NCBI GenBank assembly: GCA_023213395.1
Contig: CM041465.1
Location: 175,839,741-175,903,740 of the forward strand
Length of the DNA: 64,000 nucleotides
Direction of reading: 5' to 3'
Source: Cycas panzhihuaensis
Taxonomy: Eukaryota; Cycadophyta
The position numbers and the translations under genes were made by a program. Below, one piece after another: positions 24,261 through 36,517 of this stretch. Position 1 is the stretch's first letter; each line of letters starts with the position of its first letter. The notes under the pieces are model-generated. The model had not been told where the DNA came from and did no database searches. It worked only from the letters and a program-made list of their open reading frames with translations.

Positions 24261-25690
24261 CTAATTATCCCAATAGTCTCTGATCCATATCTTTTTAGGA
24301 TCCTGTTGACTTCTTATATTGATTTCAGTAATTTTTGCTTTAGTCACTTCAATTTCACCTTCATTCCTGAGTTGATGGGTAGGAGTATATTCTAATTCTC
24401 TCTCTCCAATGTTTATTTCTGTATATTTTACAGGATAGTTTGGACTGTCTTCTTCTTCTGATTCCTCCTTCTCTTCATTTGCTACTCTAATTCCCTATTC
24501 TAGGTTTACACTAATTTTTCTAATATTTTTTAGGATTTTGTCAACTTTCTTATCTTCTACTAAGTATGTAAAAGCTTTTATGAAAGATCCCTTCAAGTTT
24601 TCCCAATTGATATCTGAATTTTGTTCTTTTCGTAAGAACCATTCTTTTGCAACTCTTCTTAAGGTATGATAAACGTGATTAACCCAAGTACCTTTTAGTA
24701 TTCCTAAAAGGATCCACTGCTACTTACAGTTCTGCATGCGTTCCTTAGGATTATTACCTATATGGAATAGTTAATTGATTCGGGTAATCGAATCGTATTC
24801 TAAATGCGGTTAACAAATCTTTCCAATTTTGGAGGATAGCTTGGTGGGCTAAGTACTAATGCCAACCCATTTCCCTTAGGGTTAGTATCAAATCTATCTG
24901 CCATTGGTTTTTATCCCAGTAATCATTTTCTATCCAATATTCTACACAATGAGTTAAGTGTGTAGTTCCATATAACTGGTCTCCAGAGAAAGGTTTAATA
25001 TGATTCCCAATATAAGTTCCAAAGTTAAGTTCTTTTGGGATAACTATTTTATTCCCTAGACCTAAGTCTATAGAAGTACTTTCCGCTAGGTTTCCTTCCA
25101 TTCCGTTGGGTTTGGCACCAATCATTGAAAGGGACCTACTGCTAGCTGGGTATACTTCTAAAGAAGATGAGGAAGGAATATTACTCCCTTCTTTGGGTTA
25201 TACTATCCAGGGGGATAGAGAATCTACTTCTGGACCCACACTAGTTATAATAAAACTATGAGAAATACTAGGTATACTAGGGGAATTTAGGTCTAGGTTT
25301 AAGTTAGTTTCTACACTATCTACTAGGTTAGTATTGGACACCATATACTCAAAAGAATTTGTGTTATTATCAATGTTTATAATTGCACATTTAGATAATA
25401 GATTACATTTATGAGAAGGAAAATGCACCTCATAAGCATCCTGCAGCCAATAGTCCACGAATTTCATTCCATTCTCGTCGTCTGGAGAGTTGTAAATGTC
25501 TCCGAAGCGGGTTGGTTCCTCCTCTTGGTAATCAACTAGTTGAGTAGGTTCTTCAACAGTATGAAAAAGATGTTCTTCATCCAATGAAGAAGCTATGGCC
25601 TCACTCATAACTATTGTACTTGATCCATTATCGGGTATTACCTTGATGGAGTTCTTCCCAAGTATTGGTAGCACAACTTCACTTCCCCCA
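24261..25690 (-). other. Linker between protease and RT of element D
   Basis: Open minus-strand pieces at 25125-24856 and 25674-25198 belong to the polyprotein but show no known domain. The second begins PILGKNSIKVIPDNGSSTIVMS and is acidic. It probably corresponds to the long variable region that precedes RT in such elements. Confidence 0.5.
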
Positions 25691-25799
25691 TCTAACAGAT
25701 TAAAAGTTACATTTTTCCAATTCTATAAACATTGGGTTTTGTATAGCCATGGCCTCCCCAATAAGGTCAGATAGGGTATTCCTCCCTTTTCTATTTCCA

Positions 25800-26240
25800 C
25801 GATTGTGAAATCAATTTTCACCACAATTCCTGCCACATCTACTCTGATATCTACTAATTTCCCTACAAGTCGTACCAGAAGTTCATTCGCCAACTTCAAT
25901 GAGTACTTTGCTGCTTCCAGCTTTGGGCTTCCTAATTTCTATCATGTGGAAGTAGGAAGAACATTTACTGCTGCTCCCCCATCAACAATCACCTTCGGAA
26001 ATGTTTCTCCCAATACTGTAATCATCACCGTAGGATTCACATCAAATGATGGCATAACTTTCTTCAAACTTTTTGTAAACCCTTGCTGTAGTATACCTCC
26101 CTTGATCCAATCAATCACTTGGTGTAAGGGGATGGTTAGTTGTAATTGTTTTACCAAATTCTCCATTAACAACAACATCCTTGGGATATCTTCCGTAGGC
26201 AATCCTTTAAACAATTCATCAATTTGCACCATTTAAGGAC
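25800..26240 (-). pseudogene. Aspartic protease of element D
   Basis: The open minus-strand piece (26232-25942) runs from MVQIDELFKGLP to PKVIVDGGAAVNVLP. The block V-D-G-G-A-A-V-N-V-L-P is the protease active site (D-[ST]-G-[AS] in the family) with the usual hydrophobic flank. The second strand pair continues to ~25800 in another frame. Protease would cut the gag-pol polyprotein. Confidence 0.75.
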
Positions 26241-26579
26241 AATTCTCTCATTCCTCCAATATCTTTTCTTTTTCCTTCTACTTATTTTTCTTTATATACA
26301 CCTTTGTAACTTCTGGTTTTCCCATTGGCAACATAGCTTCTTCCCGAGTTAGTTCCTCCACTACTTGCTTAGCCTATCGAAATCTATTGATTTCTATTTG
26401 TGGGTTTAGATACCCATCTTCATCAACTTCCATTTGCTTCCTTTTTAGGTATGATCGTCATCAAATTGGTGGCTTTTGCTTTTCCCTTACAATCTTCCGT
26501 TTTGTGCTCACTTGGTCCACAATGCTGCACACAAATGGTTTCTATTCATACTCCTGTTTAGTTGGACATTCTAATTTCC

Positions 26580-26890
26580 AATGTCTAAACTGTAAATATA
26601 TTAAACATCTCCCCATTGGCTGTCTCTTTTTGGATGACTCTGGTGTACTCCTTGTCGTATACACATTCCGGGGTGGGTTGCCTCATCTTCCCCTACCTCG
26701 TCCTCTATATTTGCTTCCTCATGGATTATAAAAGCAACTTTTAGTTGTATGGTTATCAACATCACATATGTAGCACCATTTCTTTGATTGGTGTAACACA
26801 TTATTTTTGGGATTAATGTCGCATTCTTTCATCGTATGTGAACTCTCTTCGTAAATATAACACTATTTTTCCACGTGATCCTTCTTTTTC
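26580..26890 (-). pseudogene. gag: Zinc-knuckle region of the element D gag
   Basis: Three CCHC-like knuckles can be read in order on the minus strand. The first is CYIYEESSHTMKEC, where the second Cys is Tyr. The second is CYICDVDNHTTKSC, an intact C-x2-C-x4-H-x4-C. The third is CLIYLQFRHWKLEC, again with Tyr at the second Cys. Cys-to-Tyr is one G-to-A change (C-to-T on the other strand). Knuckles bind the genomic RNA for packaging. Three in a row is more than the one or two usual in plant gypsy gag. Confidence 0.7.
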
Positions 26891-27144
26891 TTTGTTGTTT
26901 CTTCTTCCCTACTGCTTCTCATTTTTAGCCTTGCTACCTCTTTTCTTAAGGCTTTAACTTCCGATTCCTCTTCTGATACTCCTACTTGACAGAAGGGTTG
27001 ATTATGTTAATTATGTTTTATTTCCCTAGTTTCTTCCTGCAACCTCAATAGGAGAGGGTCATGTCCTCCTGCCTGGGCATCCATCTCCATTTCAAAGTCT
27101 AATGACAAATCCTGAGCATTCTTAAAAGACTTTAATGGGTGTAC

Positions 27145-28060
27145 TTACATCATAGACCTTAGTTTCTCATTTAGTCCTTTGACGAAATAATTCTTCATAT
27201 TGTTATCTGTCACTGTTTCGTTTATCTTGTTCGCCGCAATAATTTTCATTCTACTAATATAGGTCAGTATCGATTCACTAGGTCTTTGCTTTATCTCCCT
27301 CAAAGTAATTTCTATCGCCTCATTACCTTTAAATTTCTGAAATCTTTCCTCAAAAGATTTCCTAATCTTAGCCCATGATTCATTCTTGTCTATTTCTTTG
27401 TACCATGCCAATGGTACTCCCCTCAATGTACATGTAAATCTGACTTTGATGTTATCTTCATTAGTAATTTTCTTCACATCAATCAAATTCTGAAATAGGT
27501 ATGCATGCTTGGCTACATCTGAAGTGTCATTGAATATCAGCTTCCTAAAATCTCTGTAGTCGTCCATCCTTGGCGACTGCATTAGCGTTCCACTTATTGG
27601 AGATTCCCCGCTTTGTTTTTCCTCCAAAGATTCTGTCTCTTCTTCTTCACCCTTCCCTTCTGGGGGTGTGTTTGGAGTACTTCCAACAATATTATCTTTT
27701 CCAAATAATGGATTCTGAAAAGGTGTTTTTAGGTGTATAGGTTTCAACACACCTGGCACTTGTATCGTTACAAATGATTGATCAGATCCTTTGTCTGTCA
27801 AATCCTCAAAAAGCTGCCTTGTTAATTTATTTTTCCAATATGCCGAGGGACCTTCCTCTGCCCTCTTTTTGTTATCACTTAGGTCCTTCGAGGTGTGCTC
27901 CTCCGGTATACTCTCCTCTTCCCTTAGGGTATCCTTATGTTCCTTACTTATTTTTGGTTTTTGTTCCCATTCTAGGCTAAACAAATCATCCTTAATTGGG
28001 GTTGGTGTTAATACGATTCATTCGCCATTATTCTCCCCATTCTCCTCCTGAGGTGTTTGG
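27145..28060 (-). pseudogene. gag: gag capsid region of element D
   Basis: An open minus-strand frame of 279 codons (27984-27145). The N-terminal half is charged and Glu/Lys/Pro-rich. The C-terminal half is a Retrotrans_gag core: DDYRDFRKLIFNDTSDV, YLFQNLIDVKKI, RFTCTLRGVPLAWYKEI, FEERFQKFKGNEA, ILTYISRMKIIA and VKGLNEKLRSMM. The zinc knuckles follow at 26890-26580 after frame breaks. It is the longest intact coding piece of element D. Confidence 0.88.
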
Positions 28061-28369
28061 GCTCCACTTGCCTTAACTTCTTCAACAGATTGTCTGCTAG
28101 TCTCATTGTTTTGCGAACTTAATCTCCTCACCCTCCTTAATTTTGACTCCTTTGCCTAATGTAATGCTCTTTGTCTACTGGTTTATTTCCCCTTTAGTGA
28201 AGTATCCTTTTAAGGTTCCTCCATCCTTAAAGGCCTTTTTGGTGGTATTGGAAGGTCCCTAACTGCCAGAGGCTTAGTTACAGCCTACCATCACGATGAC
28301 AGCCAGGGTCCTCTACCCTTTACACATTCCTCTTTTTGAGACTCTTGGGCCCTATCCCTCCTCAATGGA

Positions 28370-28387
28370 CGTAGGCAATGGAACCAA
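28370..28387 (-). other. Probable primer-binding site of element D
   Basis: Directly inside the 5' LTR the minus strand reads TTGGTTCCATTGCCTACG. A TGG start at this place is what a tRNA primer site requires. I did not assign the tRNA. Confidence 0.5.
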
Positions 28388-29216
28388 TGTTGACTTGGGA
28401 GATTATCTTATTACACTTATGAGATAAACACACTTGTCAATTGCATAGATTATAGTCTAGTTAAGGATACAGTCAATATATCATCACAGAAAGTATACAT
28501 ACTCCTTCTTAACTTCATACCACATAGCATAATCATGCAATACCACAGAATTTAGTACACATTCAGCTATATAACATATACAATATCAATTCCATGTAAC
28601 TCTTCTTTCCATTAAGCAATAAGTTTGATTACACAGAGGGCTGGAATGCATTCCTGTACATTCCAATAGCATACACACTTCTGTTACATGAGTACCCAGG
28701 TGGTACTCATCATTATACATGGCTCCAATTAGCTATCATATGTACTAGCATCTGCACCATTGCATACCATGAATATTCGGCTCTCACCCTAACCAAATGG
28801 TCCTTGCGAGCTTCCTTAAATATGCCTCTTCGTATCTTTTTGGCTGAAGGGTTATGACTGTTTGTCATAACCGTACCCCTCAAGTCAAGTGTACCTTTTC
28901 ATTAATCATTGGTTACACCTTAACCAATGCCTTAATCCTGCCCGTACGTCCGTTCACACATCTGGTAACTCCCAAGGCTCCCATTAGTCCCATATTGTTA
29001 TATGTACCGCTTCTGTCTATTTTCGTTCTACCGATGGTATGTATCTGTGTTGCATACTTGTTCCAGGTATGCACCTATCATATGTACCCAGAATGCTGGT
29101 TTTTTCCACTATTTTACCTTGTGTGTACCTCCATACGATCCATACCTGCACATCTAGGGTTATCCAGCCTACCTCTAGTCTTCTAATAGCCATATGATCC
29201 AAAATATACCCCAACA
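28388..29216 (-). repeat. 5' LTR of element D
   Basis: 829 bases, the same length as the left copy and with matching ends. It is followed by the target duplication CTAGC (29217-29221). For the minus-strand element this is the promoter LTR. Confidence 0.93.
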
Positions 29217-29221
29217 CTAGC

Positions 29222-29700
29222 AACTAGGATCTAGAAGAACATGTTAAGGCTTTTGCCTTAGGTTGTATTAACTTTTGGCTATATGAATATATTATGATGA
29301 AGATGTTCTCATGATCACTTCAAGGGGATGATCTTAAGTGGTTTTATAGGCTGTCAACTCACTCAATTCTGACCATCTAGTAATTAGTTAACACTTTTGT
29401 CAACTACTTCAATGTTCCCCATCCCTTTAAGAGTTAAGCTAAAGTTTTACTCACCCTTAAGAAAGACCCCAAAGAACTCAATTTAGACTTTATTCTCTAA
29501 TTCCATAACTTACTGCACTTCTTTAAGGCCATATTGCCTCATGATCTTAAGAGGGACATCTTTGTCAATATCCTTTGACCTGAGGTATATGTAGAAGTGT
29601 TGGAAATGGGTCTGACCACATGTAATAATGCTATTACTAAATTCTTAACCTTAGAATATATTAAGATCTAGGTTATATTAAAAAAACTATCTAAACCCAT
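29222..29700 (+). pseudogene. gag: gag core of element E, right fragment
   Basis: The frame resumes after element D: DLEEHVKAFALGCINFWLYE, SLQGDDLKWFYRLS, FVNYFNVPHPF, KDPKELNLDF. This aligns with the gag core of element B at 46214-45846 (HVRSFSMACIDYWAYD, SLQGDTLKWFYHLP, FINYFDVACPF). At least six stops interrupt it, mostly TAG or TAA where B has Gln or Trp. E is clearly older than D, which lies within it. Confidence 0.85.
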
Positions 29701-31104
29701 GTTGAAGAGGGATAAACATGACCCTCTAAGAGAGTCTAAACCCTTATAATCAAGTTTGGATAAAACTTTGGATTCCTTAACCTTAAATATCCATTCATTT
29801 AAGTGAGTGGTTAGAGATTTAATACCCCAACCTAGGCATTCTAGAATGCCAAACTTAACTGGCAAAGGTAATAAAACCCACTAAACTCACTTATGTTCCT
29901 TGTCTTGAGAGGAAGCTAGAGGAAATTCCCTTTCAACCCCAAAGAAATGGTGTTTGTTCCATTAAAATGGCACAAGTGATAACAACCATTTTTATATTCA
30001 ACACCATGGGCTAATTGCTAAGCATAAAACCTAGAGTTAATAAAATTCTAAGCCTAATTTGGAGTAGCCTATCTATAAAGACCTTTACCTTGACCATGAT
30101 GACTAAACCCATGGTCATAATAGGAAGGGTAAAGCCCAAATGTCTAAATAGAAGTACATGAAGCATAGCTCTAACTCTGAGTCCAATCCTAGTTTATATT
30201 CTAACAAGGCTCAATCTAATCCTAAAGTAGAGACTAAAGAAGTTTCCTTGCATTAAGGTATAAAGAGAAAGCACATCATCCATGTGCTTGAAATATCTTA
30301 TATTATTGCCATGACCTAGACCTAGGTAGGTAAGCAAGTAGAGAGTATATCATCTTCTAATCTACCACCCATTGAATTTCTTGATCTCCCCAAAATAACT
30401 GCTATTAAACTAGGATATTTTAACTTTATAAGGGTTTTACCCTAATCAGGGGGTAATGGGAAATCCTTATACACTGTTAGCGAGTTACAAATCATCTTAG
30501 TTGGCATGTCCATGCTTGATATCCTTCAAAGCTACCTTGATAAAAAATAACTACTATTGATGCTTTTGAGCTCAGGGATATTAATAAAAATGGTATAAGT
30601 CTTGTGAGCTAACCCCTCATCACTTTCATTCTCCATGAGTTCCATCCTATAAAGGAGAGAACTCAACACCTTATTTTATTATTTTTAATCACCATAGAGA
30701 CCCCCAAATGCATGCTTGAGAAAATTAGCACTAACATAAGGTTATTTATTAATGGTATACTAGTTAAGATACTTTAGGGGATATTCATTAGTTCTCTTAA
30801 ATCAGTCTTATAGAAGTATTAGGGATATGAAGGAACCACTAAATTACCTATGGGGGTGGTTACCATCCCTGTATCCCCCAAAGATAAAACTCTTTTGACC
30901 AAAATTATAATCCTTGACATTGACATATACTATAATCTACTTCTAGGGAGAGCATGACTAAGTTAGATAAGGGTGGTCTTCTCTCCCCTTTAGGGATAAC
31001 TAAAATTCATCTTCAACAGATGTATCCAGATAATTAAGCATAAGGATTGGGGCCACTAATACCTCTAGTTGGCTATACAACCTATCTCTAAGAGGGAAAG
31101 CATC
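29701..31104 (+). pseudogene. gag C-terminus and protease of element E
   Basis: Decayed frames follow the order of element B: a Cys/His patch near 29950, then (around 30270) a KRKHIIHVLE phrase like KKVIQMLE in B. At ~30870-31000 VTIPVSPKDKTLL and IILDIDIYYNLLLGRA match the protease end of B (VVLDVDIDYNLLLGRRGL). The 3' flank resembles the region after protease in B up to 31104, where element F is inserted. The frame family continues at 61485. Confidence 0.7.
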
Positions 31105-31109
31105 CTCAT

Positions 31110-31470
31110 TATAGTGATATGAATCTATTAAGAAGAAATTGTTATTTTAATAATATCATTAGAAGTTAGTTTTTTTCTTTTATTATTATTATTATTATTA
31201 GTTGCCATTATTTTAAAATTAGTATTGAGTCAAGTTTTATACCAATAAGTTGGTATTTTATTATTAATATTATTATTGACATTAGTATTTTAATAGGGGG
31301 TATATTGACACCTATAAATAGGGGAGACTCATAATCCATTATGTAAGCTTTATTTTTGAGTTTAATCTTAATTTATTTGGTACTTACTACCCAAGGTAAT
31401 TTTACTTATTAAACTTTCATTTTAGTTTTATTTTATATTGAGGAAGTAGATCTAGTTTAGGGTTGCTTCA
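31110..31470 (+). repeat. 5' LTR of element F
   Basis: 361 bases starting TATAGTGATAT (TG changed to TA) and ending TTGCTTCA. It includes an ATT microsatellite near 31181-31200, also found in the 3' copy at 61195-61217, and CACCTATAAATA near 31310 as a TATA-type promoter. A primer site follows at 31473. Confidence 0.75.
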
Positions 31471-31472
31471 AG

Positions 31473-31484
31473 TGGTATTAGAGC
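31473..31484 (+). other. Primer-binding site of element F
   Basis: TGGTATTAGAGC, one change from the tRNA-Met site TGGTATCAGAGC, two bases after the LTR, as in element G. Confidence 0.8.
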
Positions 31485-32151
31485 TTCATTTTTTGCCATT
31501 AGATATTTACATTTTGGGATTGTAAATGGACAAATTTAGAAAAAGTAACTATGAATTTGAGATGACAAACCTATTTTATAAATTTTGAGTAGTTATATTA
31601 TAGGTTTTGGAGTAAAATTATAAAATTTATAAGGAATATAATTTTGGCATATTGTTTATCACTATTTGAAGGGTCTAAAATATACTACTATAAATTCAAA
31701 TGAGCATAACTTTAACTATGAATATCTAATTAACCTTAAATATTTTTTGAATCTATATGCCTTGAAGTCTATCTTTTGTCAAAAGTAGTTTTAGCTATAT
31801 GCGATATTTGAGTACAAATTTATTCACATTTTAATGGTACTTACTATTGTAGTCTCTAAAAACTTAAATTGTAAACCACCTTAAAAGGGTCATAACTTAT
31901 GCTACAAGTATTAGAATTCAATTTTTTCTAAACCATTAGAATCCTAGTTTAGAGGCCATAATTTTGAGCTATAATATAACATATTTTAGAGATGATTTCA
32001 TATATTAATTATTATTTAAATTTGACATCTTATAGTGGAGGTAGATATCCCTATTTTCATTAGAGGTGAAGGAGTACAACCCATAGAATGATTAGATAAG
32101 TTTAAAGCAAGCATTGAAATTTCACATCACATAGAAAAAGGGCATTTTATC
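31485..32151 (+). pseudogene. gag: Leader and first part of gag of element F
   Basis: After an AT-rich leader a decayed frame shows IFIRGEGVQPIE, LDKFKASIEI and HHIEKGHFIL. It is cut at 32151 by element A. The same frame continues after A at 57227 with LYFNGKDQEWDIREP, one TGA in between (probably TGG). Joined, this is the gag core also seen in element G. Confidence 0.65.
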
Positions 32152-33276
32152 TAATCCAATTTTGGATCTATTAAATCCTTATCTCTCTAAAAAATTAGTA
32201 TAAATACCTATGATAAAACTTGTTTCATATGTTTAGCCCTTCAATAGGTAGAAAAATGTAATTTTGGTCTCCTAAAATGCAAAGAAAATGCATTTAAGGT
32301 ATGACTATATTTAACAAGGTACAACCATGACTATCTCAAGTGCAACCAGAAATCCATAGCTACAACCAAAAGTGCCTAAATGTATAGCTAAAAGTTTGCA
32401 GGTGTGACTGAACTATAATAAGTTATGACTAAATTGTAGCCAGGTATAACTAAACCATAACCAGGTGAAACCAGATGATGATCTGATAGCTTAAAAGTGA
32501 TTGAATGATCATAAAAATTAGCCAGCACCATTGTACACTAGTCAACAAGTTAGAGGATAGTTTTATAAACTATTTTTAATCAATTATTCTGAAAAAGAAC
32601 TGAAGATATAAAACAAGAAAAATATTAAGGAAGAAGGATGCATGGAAATATATGGAAGTACACAGAAGAGCAACAGACATGAGAGAGAATATAGGAGAAA
32701 ATGACACAAGCCTAGTTCTATTCGTAAGACACAAGAGTAGTCTCTAAAGTCTTAAGAAGACACAACCAAGGAGAGGAAAAGATGACAATAAATAATGCTT
32801 GAGTGATGCACAAGTCTACCATCATCTAAAAATCAAGTTGTAGCCAAACAGGAGGGATTGGAAGTGAGTAGACAACTAAGGAGTATAGAAAAGAAAGCTA
32901 ATTTTGTGTATTAGATGTGAGGAACCCTAGAAAATTTCAAATATAAATCGAGAAAAGAGAAGCTATAATAGTCTAAGGCAGATGCTCAGGTAGGAAAATA
33001 CTTCTCAAAGTGAGTCGTGAGAATGAATAGTGGCAAATCTTCCAATTAGGATCACTGATAAATGTCTTGAAGAGGATATATCAACCCAGATTATACCCAT
33101 TATATTTTTCTCCATTTCTAGATTACTATAGCAATTCTATATATGCTTAGTAAAGCACAAAAAATAATAAAATTTTGAAAGAATTTTTTAAATATAAAAG
33201 TATATTATACTGTATATTAATTCTGAGTTTATTTCAATTAGATAAAGTTTTAACTTTCTTATTCAAATTCAAATCA
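32152..33276 (+). repeat. 5' LTR of element A
   Basis: 1125 bases, TAATCCAATTTTGG to AAATCA. Only its first ~75 and last ~105 bases are present in the 3' LTR (182 bases). The middle ~940 bases (about 32236-33170) contain a degenerate array of CCAGGTATAAC-like phrases at 32290-32480. Either the 3' LTR lost the middle or the 5' LTR gained it. Confidence 0.85.
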
Positions 33277-33283
33277 ATATTTT

Positions 33284-33295
33284 TGGTATCAAAGC
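33284..33295 (+). other. Primer-binding site of element A
   Basis: TGGTATCAAAGC, one change from the tRNA-Met primer site, eight bases after the assigned LTR end. Confidence 0.75.
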
Positions 33296-33403
33296 TTATC
33301 TTTAAAAAGAAGTCTTAGGAGTTTAGGGATTTTTAAAGAAAAGTGAGAAAAAACCTCTTTATTTTACTATAAAAAAATATTTTATAAAAACTAGGTTTCA
33401 ATG

Positions 33404-36173
33404 TGGATGCGTGTCTACGGGATAACCACCTAGCTACGTAGGGATAGCGGGGATGATCAATGACACTATCAGGTACGGATAGGAACCTACAAGCAAGGCA
33501 AGTACCACGCAGGGTGCCCTGTGCACCAGAGCGCGAGTTCGGGACCTACGGATGGTACCCAACTACCAAAAGGCGGTTCCCCACTTCAACTTAGAAGGAG
33601 GGAGGCAAAAGTGTAGCCTTGATAGATTCAGGAGAAGAGTCCTCCCACCCTCGGATGGCCAGAAGGGAAGGGAGAGAGTCCCTCAAAGGTTTCCCTATAG
33701 CAGAGGGAAACGAGTAGAGGCAAAGTAGGCAAATAGCCTATGGTTAATATTCTCTCAGTTACTCGGCTAGGCAGAGGAAACTGAGGGAGAATGAAGGGAG
33801 TGGGATCGATCAATCGATCAAGAGTTCCCCCTTCGAAAGAGCAATCAAGAGAAAAGAGGGTGCTAGGACACACGCAAGTAAACTAAACCAAATATGACAA
33901 GTCAAGAGGGCAAGGGCGAAGTTTACAAGCTGAAGGGAAAGGTTGGAGAGAAGAACTTCCTAAAACCCTTTCCTACAATAGGTATAGTATATAAGATATA
34001 ACATGCAGAATGTAAACAAAAAAGAGAGTTGATTCCCTTCTCCTTTTATGTGGTCTAATTACTACCATGCAAAATCTTCTTAAAAGAAGGAAAGTGAAAT
34101 GAAGCAAGAACACATACTCGAAATGAAGATGCGATCGAAGCAATAACGCTCCCACAAGGTGTCCAAATCGTTCCACGAAGCACGACAAAAGAGGGGTCAT
34201 GGTAGGGTGAAGCGTGGGGCTTCCTTACCTTCCCCAGAAAGTGACACTAAAGTGCCAAAAAAGGAAAAGGAAAGTAATAGCAAAAAATGAGGTGCTATAA
34301 TAAAATACGAGTAAATGCACTTACCCAGGAGAGAGAGAGAAAGGAAGAAGTCCTTTGTGTCATATGTGTACCTGCAAGTAAGCGCAAATATTCCTTTCCA
34401 GAGAAAGGAGACTAACAACACAAGGTGGAGTTCCAATAACACATGTATACATATACCAAAAATAAATCTCTCTCTATATATGTTAGTGCTCATGAATCAT
34501 AAGGTTGCAACAATAATATATGGTAAAAACTACTCAAATGAATGGTGAGTAGATAGGTAAGCCTCCGAGTGGACCACCTCCCGTAAAGAGAAACCCTACC
34601 CTCCTTCAAGAAGCCATAAGGCAGCGAGGGTATGGCTATACAACTGGCTAGAAACTCGGGCAACAGAGGTGCAAAAGAGCCCAAAGAAGCCCTCAATGAG
34701 CCAGAGTGCTATAGGAAGCAAACCGGCCTGTTGAGAGAAGGGTTGAGCTAAGAAGAGTAATCGGGTCTTATGCGTTGCCTAGATGAGGGAAATGAGCCTG
34801 CAAACCAGCGCTGTAATAGGTGTCAACGCTGATTTCAATGGCTAGAAATGGCCTTCTAATCCCTTGCCCACTCCAGGAATAACACGAGGGCAAAGAGGAA
34901 GGTTTGGAGGGCAGGAGCCTCTTAGGGAGCACCAAGGTGGTACAGAATCCACCCAGCTCTATCGCAAACCTTATGGAGCCCTCTTTGGCCGCTATCCTGG
35001 GCGTGAAATGTAGGAAAAGAGGCCTAAATAGTAGAGAAAAAATTTTAAGGGAAAGGTAAGAAATAACCCTTGAAATAAGATAAGACAAACTAGTGAAAAA
35101 CATACAAAACTGGGCATAAACTAGACAAAGGAAGGACTTTAAACTAATAAATACCTTTAGAGAAGGTGGGAGGCATTTGCCTTACAAAAGCCTACTGAGA
35201 AGAGGTTGGAAAATATGAGGAAAGGCTGGAGTGCAGTAGGTATGGAGCCCCTGCTGAGATGGCTGGAGGAAATCCTACTTCTGAGACTACTTAGTGACTA
35301 CATGGGCAAGGAGACCCTGAAAACTCCTCAAGGGGGCCCTCTCTAAGGCGTGCAATGAGTTGTGAAGATGTCACAATAAAGCCAAAGGAGAGTTGGGTGC
35401 TGAAGAGCGGTTGCAGGTCCTGGAAATGCAGTATAGCAGTAGAGGAGAGTAGACAACAGGGCATTTTTTCTTTGTAATCCTTCAAAAGAGAGCCAAAAGA
35501 TCCTAAAAATGAGTTAAGATGGGCTTAAATACTCAGCCCCAACCCTAATCGAGTGATTAGGGCACTACTGGCACTGAGGTGGGATGAAAGACACGTGGCA
35601 ATTCTGCAATAAATGTGAGAATTTCCACAACGGTTTTAAAAAAATAAGTTATAATAGTCGCACCGCGGGAAACTTCACAGTACCATAGTAAACTTCACGG
35701 TACTGCAAAATTTACCGCAGTGCAAGACCAAAAGACTAAACTGGCCCAAACAGCCAGCCAGGGCTATGGACCAATGTGCTAGGAGATCGGTAGGGGGACG
35801 TGCCCACCTACCTAGGGACAAGCAACATACCAAAAGCCACAAGAAAGGTAATCACGGGACTCAAGGGTGTAACAAGGAGGCCAAATGGTAATGAACCAAC
35901 ATGTGAGTGAATCATCACATGAATTAGGTGAGTCTTAAAGGGAGCAGGGTAGATTGCAGGGAGTGATGCGACCATTGGGGTGTCACACTCACTGGGAGTG
36001 TGCCCCCGCTATAGTCGCTATAGGCTAAATATGCATAGGTGGTGCAAACCATCTACGAAAACATAACATGCAAGCAAATACTCCTCACAAAAGAAAACAA
36101 AAATAAGGTGAGAAACATACCTACACTTACCTGAGTTAACCTCTGTGTATCCATTCCTGGAAGTTAGGAAACA
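33404..36173 (-). repeat. 3' LTR of element B
   Basis: 2770 bases, matching 47551-50311 along its length at roughly nine bases in ten by eye. The differences are mostly transitions, as expected from decay of methylated cytosine. A cluster of ACGGTACTGCAAA-like motifs lies at 35655-35725. Open frames inside it, such as 33873-33628 and 37-kb-side frames near the end, have no recognisable domain and are not counted as genes. Confidence 0.95.
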
Positions 36174-36188
36174 CTGCCCACTTGGTAG
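36174..36188 (-). other. Polypurine tract of element B
   Basis: On the minus strand CTACCAAGTGGGCAG directly precedes the LTR start TGTTTCC. It differs from the element H tract at two of 15 bases. Confidence 0.8.
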
Positions 36189-36517
36189 TAGAGCCTCGCT
36201 GCTCGAAAGTATAGTGCGATGGCGAATGCTGGCAACACGACTGTCAGTAGCACATGTGTATATAGATATATAAATCAAGATCATAACAGTAGTCAAGGGT
36301 GCCAGTGAGGATCGTGGTCGAACACGTGGATACGAGGATACAGGTGGAGACCACATAGGGGCTGTCTATGCGCCACCCGGGAGTCGACTGGGAGACAAGA
36401 AGGATGAGGGGACTGCCCCCATCGCAAAAGACACAAAGAGATATATGTGATCAAGTAGAAGAGATGAGTGAACAAAACTGGTAGTCGCCATAGTTTAACC
36501 TCATCAGCGGCTAGGTT

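Larger units (their letters stand above)
18662..29216 (-). mobile_element. Element D: complete Ty3/gypsy retrotransposon
   Basis: Two 829-base LTRs (18662-19490 and 28388-29216) start TGTTGACTTGGG and end CCCCAACA on the plus strand. A perfect 5-base target duplication, CTAGC, lies at 18657-18661 and 29217-29221. Reading right to left: primer site, gag with zinc knuckles, protease, RT, RNase H, integrase, an extra ORF, tandem repeats, 3' LTR. It lies inside the gag gene of element E. The frames are broken, but long open pieces remain, so it is one of the younger insertions. Confidence 0.93.

Noticed and set aside
34300-34500. Possible membrane protein frames on both strands
   Set aside because: They are low-complexity and lie within the B LTR; the homologous place in the other LTR is not conserved as a frame.
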